Positions 49,771 through 58,100 of a stretch of DNA of 64,000 nt are shown here, piece after piece. How positions within the stretch are numbered: the first letter of the stretch is position 1; every line of letters starts with the position of its first letter. The notes under the pieces were generated by a model. It searched no databases. It saw only the letters and a program-made list of their open reading frames with translations, and was not told where the DNA came from. The stretch spans positions 6,729 to 70,728 of the forward strand of contig DATHDS010000044.1 of NCBI GenBank assembly GCA_035318925.1, in the 5' to 3' direction. The translations under genes and the position numbers were made by a program. Origin of the DNA: VAXT01 sp035318925 (lineage in GTDB: Bacteria > Actinomycetota > Thermoleophilia > Gaiellales > Gaiellaceae).

Positions 49771-50126
49771 GACGCCTTCCTCTCCTGCTCGTCGTCCTGG
49801 GCTTCGCGGCCGTCGTCCCGGCCCAGGCCGCCGCTCCGCTGACGCGCGTCCAGGTCGTCGCCCTCGAGTTCCACTACCAGCTCTCGCGCGTCCGCGTGCC
49901 CGCCGGCCCCGTCCGGATCGAGCTCGACAACTTCGGCCAGGACGAGCACGACCTCACGCTTCAGCGGGTCGGAGGCTCGAAGGTGTACCGGCTGCCGAAA
50001 ACGCTTCCGGGCGAACGTCAGATCCTCAACCTCCGCCTGAAGCCAGGCGTCTACAAGCTCTCGTGCTCGCTCGCCGACCACGCGGCCCGCGGCATGCGGG
50101 CGACACTCCGGGTCCGACGCCGCTAG
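49767..50126 (+). CDS. Secreted cupredoxin-like protein
   Basis: A 119-residue exported protein: signal peptide 1-22, then a beta-sandwich. Type 1 copper ligands are all present in correct spacing: His61 (DEHDLTL), Cys100, His105 and Met110 (SCSLADHAARGM). This is a blue-copper electron carrier fold. The ATG 49767 overlaps the DUF1501 stop, linking electron transfer or copper to the DUF1800/DUF1501 pair. The 3' end overlaps the convergent deacetylase gene by 4 bases. Confidence 0.88.
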   Translation: MRRLPLLLVVLGFAAVVPAQAAAPLTRVQVVALEFHYQLSRVRVPAGPVRIELDNFGQDEHDLTLQRVGGSKVYRLPKTLPGERQILNLRLKPGVYKLSCSLADHAARGMRATLRVRRR

Positions 50127-52207
50127 TTCGCGACCTCGATCTCGCCGCTCCGCGCGATCGGTCGCCAGTGCAGCCGGGAGCCGCGAACCGCGGTCAGCAC
50201 CGACTCGATCACGACCAGGTACATGAGCTGCCGATAGACGAACTGCTGGAGCGGCATCGCCCAGAGCACCCACGGCGACTCCCGGTCGAGCCGGAACGCG
50301 TACCAGCCGAGCGCGAGCTGAAGCGTCGTGAAGACGGCCCAGAAGCCAAGCACCCCGAGCGGGTTCAGGAACAGGAACCCGTAGACCGAGAAAAGGTCGA
50401 TCAGCGGGGCGAGCAGCGGCAACGCGATCTGGAAGAGGATGAGATAGGGCAGGCCGCGGCGGCCGATCCGCCCCTCGCCGCGCCGCCACATCGCGGCGCG
50501 GTGCTTCCACACCGACTGGAGGGTTCCGTAGCACCAGCGATAGCGTTGCCTCCAGAGCCCGCGCAGGGTCGCAGGCGCCTCCGTCCACGCGCGGGCGTCC
50601 TCCGCATAGACGACGCGCCACCCGGCCCGGCCGATCGCCAGCGTGAGATCGGTGTCCTCGGCGAGGGTTGCACCCGAGACACCGCCGACCTCGTTCAGCG
50701 CCTGGCGCCTGAACGCGCCGACCGCGCCCGGGACGGTGGGCATGCAGCGGAGGACGTCGAACAGCCGGCGGTCGAGGTTGAAGCCCATCACGTACTCGAT
50801 GTGCTGCCAGCGGCCGAGCAGCCCGTGGCGGTTGCCGACCTTCGTGTTGCCCGAGACGGCGCCGATGTCGTCCGAGGCAAACGGTTGCACGAGATGCCGG
50901 AGCGTGTCGCGCTCGAAGACGGTGTCGGCGTCGACCATGACGACGATCTCGTGCCGCGTCTCCGCGATCCCGGTGTTGAGCGCCGCCGGCTTGCCCGCGT
51001 TCGGCTGGCGCACGAGGCGAACCTGGGGCAGGCCGAGTCGCTCGACCAGGGCTCCCGTGCCGTCGCTCGAGCCGTCGTCGACGACCACGATCTCCAGCTC
51101 GGGATAGTCGCTCGCGGCCAGCGAGCTCACGGCCCGCTCGATTCCGACCGCCTCGTTGAAGGCCGGGACGACGATCGAGACAGCCGGCGTCAGTTGACCC
51201 GCGCTCTTTCCCCGGACGAGCCGCACGTGGCGGCGCGCGAAGCCGAAGAGGAGGAAGACCCTCGCGACGAAGAGCAACGCGACGGCGACGAGCAGCAGGC
51301 CGAGCAGAGCGGTCGCCCACCGGGCCACGGCGAGCGTCGCGATCAGCACCCGCCCGCGGGCCCGGTCCCAGCCCCCCACACGAAGCTCGACCTGGTCGCG
51401 CGGCAGGCCGCCGAGCTGGGAGACCGTGACGAACCGGAAACCGCGGGCACGCAGCGCGGGCACCAACCGCTCGACCGCGCTCACCGTCTCGGAGCGGTCT
51501 CCCCCGCCGTCATGGAGGAGGACGATCCCGCCCCGGTTGCCCTGCGGCGTCGCCCCGGCGACGATCTCATCCACCCCGGGGCGGCGCCAATCCTCGCCGT
51601 CGAAATCGGCGAGGACGACGTCGTAGCCGTCGCGCGCGAGGCGGTCGAGCGCTTTCTCCTGACGCGCCGTGACGGCGGAGGGGACCGACGAGTACGGCGG
51701 CCGGACGAGACGCGCACGGATGCCGACCGTGCCGACGAGCGCGTTCTCGGTCAGGCCGATCTGGAACCGCTGCTCCCAGCCGGGGAGCGTCGAGAGATCT
51801 GCGTGCGTGAACGTGTGGTTCCCGAGCTCGAATCCGTCCCGGTGCAGCTGCCTCACGAGATCGGGGTGGCGGACGACCTCGCTCCCGACGACGAAGAACG
51901 TGGCAGGAGCGTGGAGGCGCCGAAGCGCCGCGATGATACGCGGGGTCCAGCGTGGGTCCGGGCCGTCGTCGAAGCTGAGCGCGATTCTCTTGCTAGGGTC
52001 CCCGCCCAGCGAGACGAGCTGCCTTCCATCCCAGGTGAGGACCGGCCCGGCGGACGCGAGCGGCCCCGGGGTCGTCGCTACGGGCGTCGCGCTTCGACCC
52101 GTCGTTCGCGTCGAAAGGCCCTGGACGCCGAGTAGGACGGCAAGGGCACCGAGCAGGATCGCGAGCAGCACCCAGCGCGAGGCCGCCCCGCCCGAGGTTG
52201 CCTGCAC
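50123..52207 (-). CDS. Polysaccharide deacetylase-glycosyltransferase family 2 fusion
   Basis: A 694-residue bifunctional envelope enzyme. N-terminal membrane segment (residues 12-30), then a NodB deacetylase domain: SFDDGPDP (Asp pair), GNHTFTHADL (His pair), RPPYSSVP and LLHDGGGDR. A second helix near 300 leads to a GT2 domain: VSIVVPAFNEA, VVVDDGSSDGT, VMVDADTVFE, LAEDTDLTLAIG and QRYRWCYGT, then two more helices. The arrangement resembles a fused PgaB/PgaC-like poly-N-acetylglucosamine system. GTG start one base after the preceding gene's stop. Confidence 0.93.
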   Translation of the reverse strand: MQATSGGAASRWVLLAILLGALAVLLGVQGLSTRTTGRSATPVATTPGPLASAGPVLTWDGRQLVSLGGDPSKRIALSFDDGPDPRWTPRIIAALRRLHAPATFFVVGSEVVRHPDLVRQLHRDGFELGNHTFTHADLSTLPGWEQRFQIGLTENALVGTVGIRARLVRPPYSSVPSAVTARQEKALDRLARDGYDVVLADFDGEDWRRPGVDEIVAGATPQGNRGGIVLLHDGGGDRSETVSAVERLVPALRARGFRFVTVSQLGGLPRDQVELRVGGWDRARGRVLIATLAVARWATALLGLLLVAVALLFVARVFLLFGFARRHVRLVRGKSAGQLTPAVSIVVPAFNEAVGIERAVSSLAASDYPELEIVVVDDGSSDGTGALVERLGLPQVRLVRQPNAGKPAALNTGIAETRHEIVVMVDADTVFERDTLRHLVQPFASDDIGAVSGNTKVGNRHGLLGRWQHIEYVMGFNLDRRLFDVLRCMPTVPGAVGAFRRQALNEVGGVSGATLAEDTDLTLAIGRAGWRVVYAEDARAWTEAPATLRGLWRQRYRWCYGTLQSVWKHRAAMWRRGEGRIGRRGLPYLILFQIALPLLAPLIDLFSVYGFLFLNPLGVLGFWAVFTTLQLALGWYAFRLDRESPWVLWAMPLQQFVYRQLMYLVVIESVLTAVRGSRLHWRPIARSGEIEVAN

Positions 52208-52208
52208 G

Positions 52209-52835
52209 CTAGCCCTCAGACGGCGGCGGTATTGGGGGTGGTGCCTTCTTCGCCTGTCCCGGAGGGAGCGGCGTGGTGGTGGTGGTGGTGGTGGTGGTGG
52301 TCGTCTGGCCCCGGCGCTGGCCTCGGGAGCCGGCCGGGGCCTTCGGTTGCGCGATCCTCACCTGTCCCGGCGGCGCCGGGTTGGCCTTGCGAGCCCAGCC
52401 TCGCTGGCGCTGGGCCGGGTTGGCTGGCTGTTGGGCCGACGCGGGCGGCGTGACAGGAGAGGCCGGCCGTGCGGGAGCCCTGGCGCTACGAGACTGCGAG
52501 CCGAGCCGGTGCTGGCTCTGCCGGGCTCGATCGGCCACGAGCTGGCGGGACTGGCCGGGAGCAAGCGCACCTGCGATTGGAGAAAGCCTTGCCGGATTGG
52601 GCTTGGGCTGGGCTCGGCCGGCGCCGTGGTGGTTGTGCTTGCCGAGTGAGATGCCGGGCAAGCCGCCGAAGCCGAACATTCCCACCCCGAGCCCGACGAG
52701 CCAGAGACAGGCAAGGGAGGCGGCCACGAACGTCCCGCGACGGAGTCGGCGGGCGCGGCGATTGTCGTCGGTGACGAAGACCGCCCGTTCGGGCGCATGA
52801 ACGTCAAACGTCTGCTCGGTGTTTGCTAGCTCCAT
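52209..52835 (-). CDS. Membrane-anchored Pro/Ala/Thr-rich low-complexity protein
   Basis: A 208-residue protein: cytoplasmic N-terminus with basic RRARRLRRGT, one membrane helix (VAASLACLWLVGLGVGMFGF), then a low-complexity Pro/Ala/Gln/Arg-rich exterior region with eleven consecutive Thr and a PPPIPPPSEG tail. It probably spans or decorates the wall. It is the first gene of an operon with the deacetylase-GT2 fusion, one base apart, suggesting a role near polysaccharide export. No family recognised. ATG 52835. Confidence 0.75.
   Translation of the reverse strand: MELANTEQTFDVHAPERAVFVTDDNRRARRLRRGTFVAASLACLWLVGLGVGMFGFGGLPGISLGKHNHHGAGRAQPKPNPARLSPIAGALAPGQSRQLVADRARQSQHRLGSQSRSARAPARPASPVTPPASAQQPANPAQRQRGWARKANPAPPGQVRIAQPKAPAGSRGQRRGQTTTTTTTTTTTPLPPGQAKKAPPPIPPPSEG
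52273..52305. repeat. Trinucleotide (GGT)n microsatellite encoding poly-Thr
   Basis: A run of GTG GTG-type triplets on the plus strand; on the coding (minus) strand it is ACG, nine ACC, ACG, giving eleven Thr in the protein at 52209. Triplet changes would alter tract length without frameshift. Confidence 0.85.
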
Positions 52836-52907
52836 TGATTCCCCGCTAACAGCATGCCCCAGAAAGGCAGGGTCAACACCGCCAATTCGTAAGAATTTGC
52901 AGGATCT

Positions 52908-53717
52908 TTACGACTCCCTAACCACTGCATCGCTAAACGGCGGCCACGCCTCCTTCGCCCAGTCGCCGAACTCGAGGTCGCTGAGCGTGATGAGCGCAAT
53001 GCTCCGCTCCGGGTCGACCCAGAAGAACGTGCCGCTCCCACCCCAATGGCCGAACGTGCCGGGCGAGGTCAGCGTCCCGGAGAAGTGCGGCTGCTTCCCG
53101 CCCTTCAGCTCGAAGCCTAGGCCCCAGTCGTTGGGATCGAAGCGGCCCAGGTCCGGGATCACGCCGGCGAGGCCCGGAAACTGAACGCTCACGGCCTCGG
53201 CGAGCGTCTCCGGGGCGATCAACGTCGGAGCGAACAGTTCGCGCACGAATGCGACGAGGTCGTCCAGGCTTCCGTGCAGGCCGGCGGCGGGCGAGCCGCG
53301 CAGCTCCGCCTGCATGCCGAGCGGCTTGAGCACGGCCTTCGCGAGATACTCGGCAAACGGCATCTCCGCGTGCAGCGCGATCCGCTCGGCAGCGACCTCG
53401 AAACCGGCGTTCGAGTAGATCCTGCGCGTGCCCGGTTTCGCAATCGGCGCGCCCGCATCGAACGGAAGCCCGGACGCGTGGGCGAGCAGGTGACGCATGG
53501 TCGAGCCGAGCGGGCCGGCCGGCTCGTCGAGGTCGATCGTCCCCTCTTCGGCCGCGACAAGCGCCGCGAGCGCCACGACGGGTTTTGTGACCGAGGCCCA
53601 GCGAAACACGCGCGACGCGTCGCCTCGGCGCCCCAGTTCGCGGCCGGTCGCGAGCGCGGCGACGGCGACGTTCTCCGCCGGCCACGAGTCCGTGAGTTGA
53701 AGCGCTTCCAAAGCCAT
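52908..53717 (-). CDS. Serine hydrolase, beta-lactamase/class C-like family
   Basis: A 269-residue penicillin-recognising serine hydrolase. Ser42-VTK45 is the SxxK motif (WASVTKPVVALAAL), YSNAGFEVAAERIA carries the Tyr-x-Asn, and HWGGSGTFFWVDP stands for the third HxG-type box. Members include esterases, D-aminopeptidases and class C beta-lactamases. No signal peptide is seen, so a cytoplasmic esterase or peptidase is more likely. Shorter than the ~350-400 typical. Bases 52836-52907 hold nothing recognised. Confidence 0.88.
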   Translation of the reverse strand: MALEALQLTDSWPAENVAVAALATGRELGRRGDASRVFRWASVTKPVVALAALVAAEEGTIDLDEPAGPLGSTMRHLLAHASGLPFDAGAPIAKPGTRRIYSNAGFEVAAERIALHAEMPFAEYLAKAVLKPLGMQAELRGSPAAGLHGSLDDLVAFVRELFAPTLIAPETLAEAVSVQFPGLAGVIPDLGRFDPNDWGLGFELKGGKQPHFSGTLTSPGTFGHWGGSGTFFWVDPERSIALITLSDLEFGDWAKEAWPPFSDAVVRES

Positions 53718-53780
53718 TCGATACTACGAGTGTGTGCAGCGTTTGTTCGATCGGTTCCTCGGGTAACCGCAGACGGACGC

Positions 53781-53826
53781 GCGGGCGGAGCCCGCACATC
53801 CTGAGGGCGGCACCGCAAGCGGTGCC
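53781..53826. promoter_or_regulatory. Two hairpins just upstream of the ligase gene
   Basis: GCGGGC-GGA-GCCCGC (53781-53795) and GGCACCGC-AA-GCGGTGCC (53809-53826, 8 bp perfect). The second ends 9 bases before the ATG at 53836, in place of a recognisable ribosome binding site. GCGGAGCC loops of this form also occur in the P2 arms of the repeat elements. The rest of 53718-53835 shows no other feature. Confidence 0.5.
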
Positions 53827-53835
53827 TCGGACCAG

Positions 53836-55041
53836 ATGAAGCAGATCTACCCGTCGAGCATCACGAGCGGCAGCTTCGCCGCGGGCGGCAGCGTCCTCGA
53901 CCACGCCTTCGGCCAGGGCGATCCGTACACCCTCGGAGTCGAGGAGGAGTACATGCTCCTCGACCCGCAGAGCTTCGACCTCGTCCAGCACATCGACACC
54001 TTCCTGGCGACGGTCGCGGGTCACCCGCTCGAGGCGCAGATGAAGGCCGAGCTGATGCAGTCGGTGCTCGAGATCGCGACGCCGGTCTGCCGGACGGCGG
54101 CCGAGGTCGACCGCGAGCTCCGAAAGCTCCGCGAGTACGTCACGTCGGTCGCCCGGCATCACTCGCTCCGGGTCGGCTCGGCGGGGACGCACCCCTTCTC
54201 CTTGTTCGAGCGGCAGCGGATCACCGCGCGTGACCGCTACCGGGCGCTCGTCGACCAGATGCAATACGTCGCCCGGCGCGAGCTCATCTTCGGGCTGCAC
54301 ATCCACGTCGCCGTCGACGACCCGGAGAAGGCGGTCCAGGTCGTGAACGGCCTCCTCGTCGAGCTGCCCGCACTGCTCGCCCTCTCCGCGAACTCGCCGT
54401 TCTGGCGCGGGGAGCCGACGGGCCTCGCCTCGACCCGGCAGATGGTCTTTGCCGCCTTCCCGCGCTCAGGCCCCCCGCCGCGCTTCGCCAGTTACAACGA
54501 CTACGCGGAGGTCGTCGGCCAGCTCGAGAAGACCGGTTGCATCCCCGACTACACGCACATCTGGTGGGACATCCGCCCGCACCCGCGTCTGGGAACCGTG
54601 GAGATCCGCGTGTGCGACGGCGTCACCCGTGTCGAGCACGCCGTCGCGCTCGCGGCGTACTGCCAGGCGCTCGTCAAGCTCTACTGCGAGCGGTTCGACC
54701 GCGGCGAGGAGATCCGCTCCTACCACCGGATCCTGACGAGCGAGAACAAGTGGCTCGCCGCACGCTACGGGCTCGAGGCGCCGCTGATGGACCTCGAGAC
54801 GGGGCACCGGAACCGTGTGCCCGTCACCCGGCTCGTTCGCCGCCGGCTCGACGAGCTTGCGCCGCACGCCCGGGAGCTTGGTTCGGAAGCTGAGCTGGAA
54901 GGCATCCAGGATCTCCTCTCCCACGGGAATGGAGCCGACCGCCAGCTCCGGGTCTTCAATGCGAACCGGGACCTCGTCGAGGTCGTCCGCGAGATCGCCG
55001 ACGCGACCGAGGTTGCGGCTGACACGCCGGCCGGCGGCTGA
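53836..55041 (+). CDS. YbdK-type carboxylate-amine ligase (glutamate-cysteine ligase 2 family)
   Basis: A 401-residue ATP-dependent ligase of the GCS2 family, related to E. coli YbdK. Recognisable: TLGVEEEYMLLDP near residue 35 (Mg/ATP Glu residues), QSVLEIATPVCRTAAEVDRE, GSAGTHPFS, FGLHIHVAV and RPHPRLGTVEIRVCD. Relatives make gamma-glutamyl conjugates, weakly glutamate-cysteine; the physiological amine is not predictable. Actinobacteria use mycothiol, so this is not necessarily glutathione synthesis. The start is ATG 53836. Confidence 0.9.
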   Translation: MKQIYPSSITSGSFAAGGSVLDHAFGQGDPYTLGVEEEYMLLDPQSFDLVQHIDTFLATVAGHPLEAQMKAELMQSVLEIATPVCRTAAEVDRELRKLREYVTSVARHHSLRVGSAGTHPFSLFERQRITARDRYRALVDQMQYVARRELIFGLHIHVAVDDPEKAVQVVNGLLVELPALLALSANSPFWRGEPTGLASTRQMVFAAFPRSGPPPRFASYNDYAEVVGQLEKTGCIPDYTHIWWDIRPHPRLGTVEIRVCDGVTRVEHAVALAAYCQALVKLYCERFDRGEEIRSYHRILTSENKWLAARYGLEAPLMDLETGHRNRVPVTRLVRRRLDELAPHARELGSEAELEGIQDLLSHGNGADRQLRVFNANRDLVEVVREIADATEVAADTPAGG

Positions 55042-55065
55042 GCCGGCGCCCCTAGGCAGGCAAAA

Positions 55066-55087
55066 GGCGGGACCCGGAGGTCCCGCC
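55066..55087. terminator. Bidirectional hairpin terminator
   Basis: GGCGGGACC-CGGA-GGTCCCGCC, 9 bp perfect. On the minus strand it is followed by TTTTGCC, a proper short T-run, so it terminates the giant gene; on the plus strand CATTCGTTCC follows, so it can also serve the ligase gene. Confidence 0.8.
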
Positions 55088-55121
55088 CATTCGTTCCGCA
55101 CGCTGTGGTCGCGGTGGCCCG

Positions 55122-58100
55122 CTAGGCCTTGTGGATCACGATGCTGCCGCCTGCGATTTGCTGCGGATCGGCCTGGTCGATGTCATCGGAGGCGCCCATC
55201 CGGTTGTCGAAGACGACATGGTTGTTCAGCAAGATCTTGATCCGGAACTTGTCGATTCCGCCGCCGCCGCTGATGTCGCCGTCGTAACCCGTCACCCGGA
55301 AGTCGTAGCCGGGGACGCCGTTGACCGAGCCCGTGCCCCTGTACTGCGCCTTGAAGCTCGAGACGACGAGCCACTGGTACGCGTCACTGTGGAAGTTGAA
55401 GTTGCCGACCGCGAAGTTGAACTCGGTCTCGCCTTCCGGGGGCTGGCCGCCGTTCTTGTACTTCGAGTTGAAGCCGAAGTTGGCGCGCCCGCTGAGCGTG
55501 GGATCGGCCGGGTAGGAGCCCGCGGCGACGTTGATCCAGCCGCCGCCGGTCACGAAGCCCGCAGCCGGGTCGTAGACCACGACCCAGACCGTGGCCGTGC
55601 CGCACCCGCCCAGGTTGTCGCAGATCGTCACGTTGATCGTGTAGACGCCCGCAGCCGTGAAAGTGTGGATCTGGCTGCACGTCCTTGCGGTCTCGTTGAC
55701 CGTCGGATGCGTGGTCGTGTTGTCGTCCCAGTTGATCGCGCAGGTATGGGGGTTTGGCCCGTCGGGATCGGTGAACGATGCCGAGAGATTCACGTTCGCC
55801 GAGCCCTTGGCGTAGAGCTGGCCGAACGTCGGAGACGTGATCGTGACCACAGGCGCGGCGTTCTGCGACTGAGCGGTCCACGTGACGGTGTTGTCCGTGC
55901 TCGTCGAGGCGATGTTGCCGTTACCGGCCGCGTCGTTCGCCCTATTGGCGTTGATCGAGACAATGACCGTTCCCGAGGTCGTCATCCCGTTCACGGCGAT
56001 GTCAAACGTCCTGTTGTCGTTTGTGGGGTTCGTAACCCCTGCGTTCATCGACCCACCGGCGGTTCCGCCGATCGTCACGTCGTTGTTCTGGAACTCGTTG
56101 ACGGGGAGGGGCTCGCTGAAGACTGCCGTGAAGTGGATCGGCGCAATGCCCGTCGGGTCGTTCTGACCGCCAGCCTGGTTGACCGTGACGGTTGGCCTCG
56201 TCTTGTCGATCGCGTAGACCTGCCCAGTGAAGCTGCCGTCGGCCCCGCCGCCGGAGGCCCCCAGCGCGTTCCCACCGGCGTCGACGATCGAGTTGTTGTC
56301 GTTCAGGTTCAACCCGAGCGAGCCGCTGCCAGCGCCGGTGTTCGCGGTGACGGTGTAGGTGGCTCCGCTGCCGGTCACGCCAGTGATCGACGCGCCCGCG
56401 ACGCCGCCACTCTGGACGAGTGCGAAGTCGCTTGAATCGACGCCGCTGACGTTCTCGCTGAACGTGACCGTCCAGTCAACGCTCGCCGCATTGGTGGGGT
56501 TGGCGCTGGCCCGGTTGATCGATTGCACGCTCGGCGCGCCGGTGTCGATCGTGAGATTGCGGACCGAGCTGTAGACGCTGGAGCCACCGTCCTCATCGCT
56601 CGCACTCACACGCCAGCAGTACGTGCCATCCGCGAGGCCCACGCTCGGCGAGAAGTTGGACGAGCCCGTCGTCTGGTCCCTCTCTGGGCTGGAGAAGTCG
56701 CAGTTGTTGTCGACCTGGATCCTGTAGGTAGTCGTGTCGTTCGCTCCGGCCGGGTCGGTGGAGTCGCTCCAGTCGAAGGCAGGCGTCGCGTTACCCGTCG
56801 TTGCACCGTCGGCCGGCAAGAGGAGGTTGGGCGTGGACGGCGGGACGTTGTTCACCGTCACGTCGGCGCTGTAGGTGCGGGCGTCGAGATCCTTGTCGCG
56901 GATCTCGCCCTTGACGTGGCTGACGCCGTTGTCGTTGGTCGAGCAGCTGGCGCTCGAGCTCGTGCTCCAGGCGCTCCAGCTCGTGCCGTTGTCGCAGCTG
57001 AAGCGGTACTGGAAGCCGGCCGTCGTGTCGACCGAGGACGGATCGCTCGGGCTCGTCAGCGAGAGGTTGATGTTCGAGCCCTCGCTGACAGGACCGTTGT
57101 TGTTGAAGGTCGCGCTCGGGGCGACGTTGTTGACGGTGACAGCGGTCATGTAGCTCGTGAAGCCGTCGTGCTGGTCGATGATCCGCGCCCGCACGCTGTA
57201 GCTGCCGTTGTCGTTGAACGTGCACTGGTGCGTGGCGCTCGTGTCCGCGGTCGAGTAGTCGGCTGCTCCGGCGAAGACCGAGCCGTCACAGTGGTACTCG
57301 TAGCGGAAGCCGGCCGCCGTGTCGGCTTCCGACGGGTCGTACTGGTTTGTGAAGGTGACCGTCGCCGGCGAGCCTTCGTTGACGGGGCTGTTGTTGCCAA
57401 GGGTCGCGGTCGGTGAGACGTTGGCAACGTCGACGACCTGGACCGACTCGGAGTCGAGATCGGAGCCGCTGTCGTCGTCGGTGACCTTGATCGTGACACT
57501 GGTCGTCGCCGGGCCGTCCGGGAAGAAGCAGTCGAAGCTGCCGCCGCCCGCGTTGGTCGCGAGCGAGCCCGCCACGTAGTTGCCGCCGGTACCGCACCTT
57601 GGGTAGGTGGCGTCGACCGTGAAGGTGTCCGCGCTGCCCGGGTCGCTGACGGTGAAGGTGTAGGTGTGGGTCGAGCCCTCGTCGACCGGGGTCGGCCCAG
57701 TGACGATCGCCGTCGGAGCGACGTTGTTGACGGTCACGTTGGCGCTGTAGGTCGTGGCGTCGAGATCCTTGTCGCGGATCTCGCCCTTGACCTGGCGGGT
57801 GCCGTTGTCGTTGGTCGAGCAGCTGGCGCTCGCGGTCCCGCTCCAGGGGCTCCAGGTCGTGCCGTTGTCGCAGCTGAAGCGGTACTGGAAGCCGGCCGCG
57901 GTGTCGACCGAGGACGGATCGGACGGGCTCGTCAGCGAGAGGTTGATGTTCGAGCCCTCGTTGACGGGACCGTTGTTCCCGAAGGTAGCCGTCGGAGCGA
58001 CGTTGTTCACGTGCACCGAGTGCACGTTTGCGCGATCGAGGAAGGTGCCGTCCTCGTCGACGAGGTCGACGGTGATCGCGTGGTTGGAGTCGCCGTCGGC

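Noticed and set aside
52273..52305. Phase-variable repeat switching the downstream gene on and off
   Set aside because: The unit is three bases inside a coding frame, so slippage changes Thr number and does not shift the frame.
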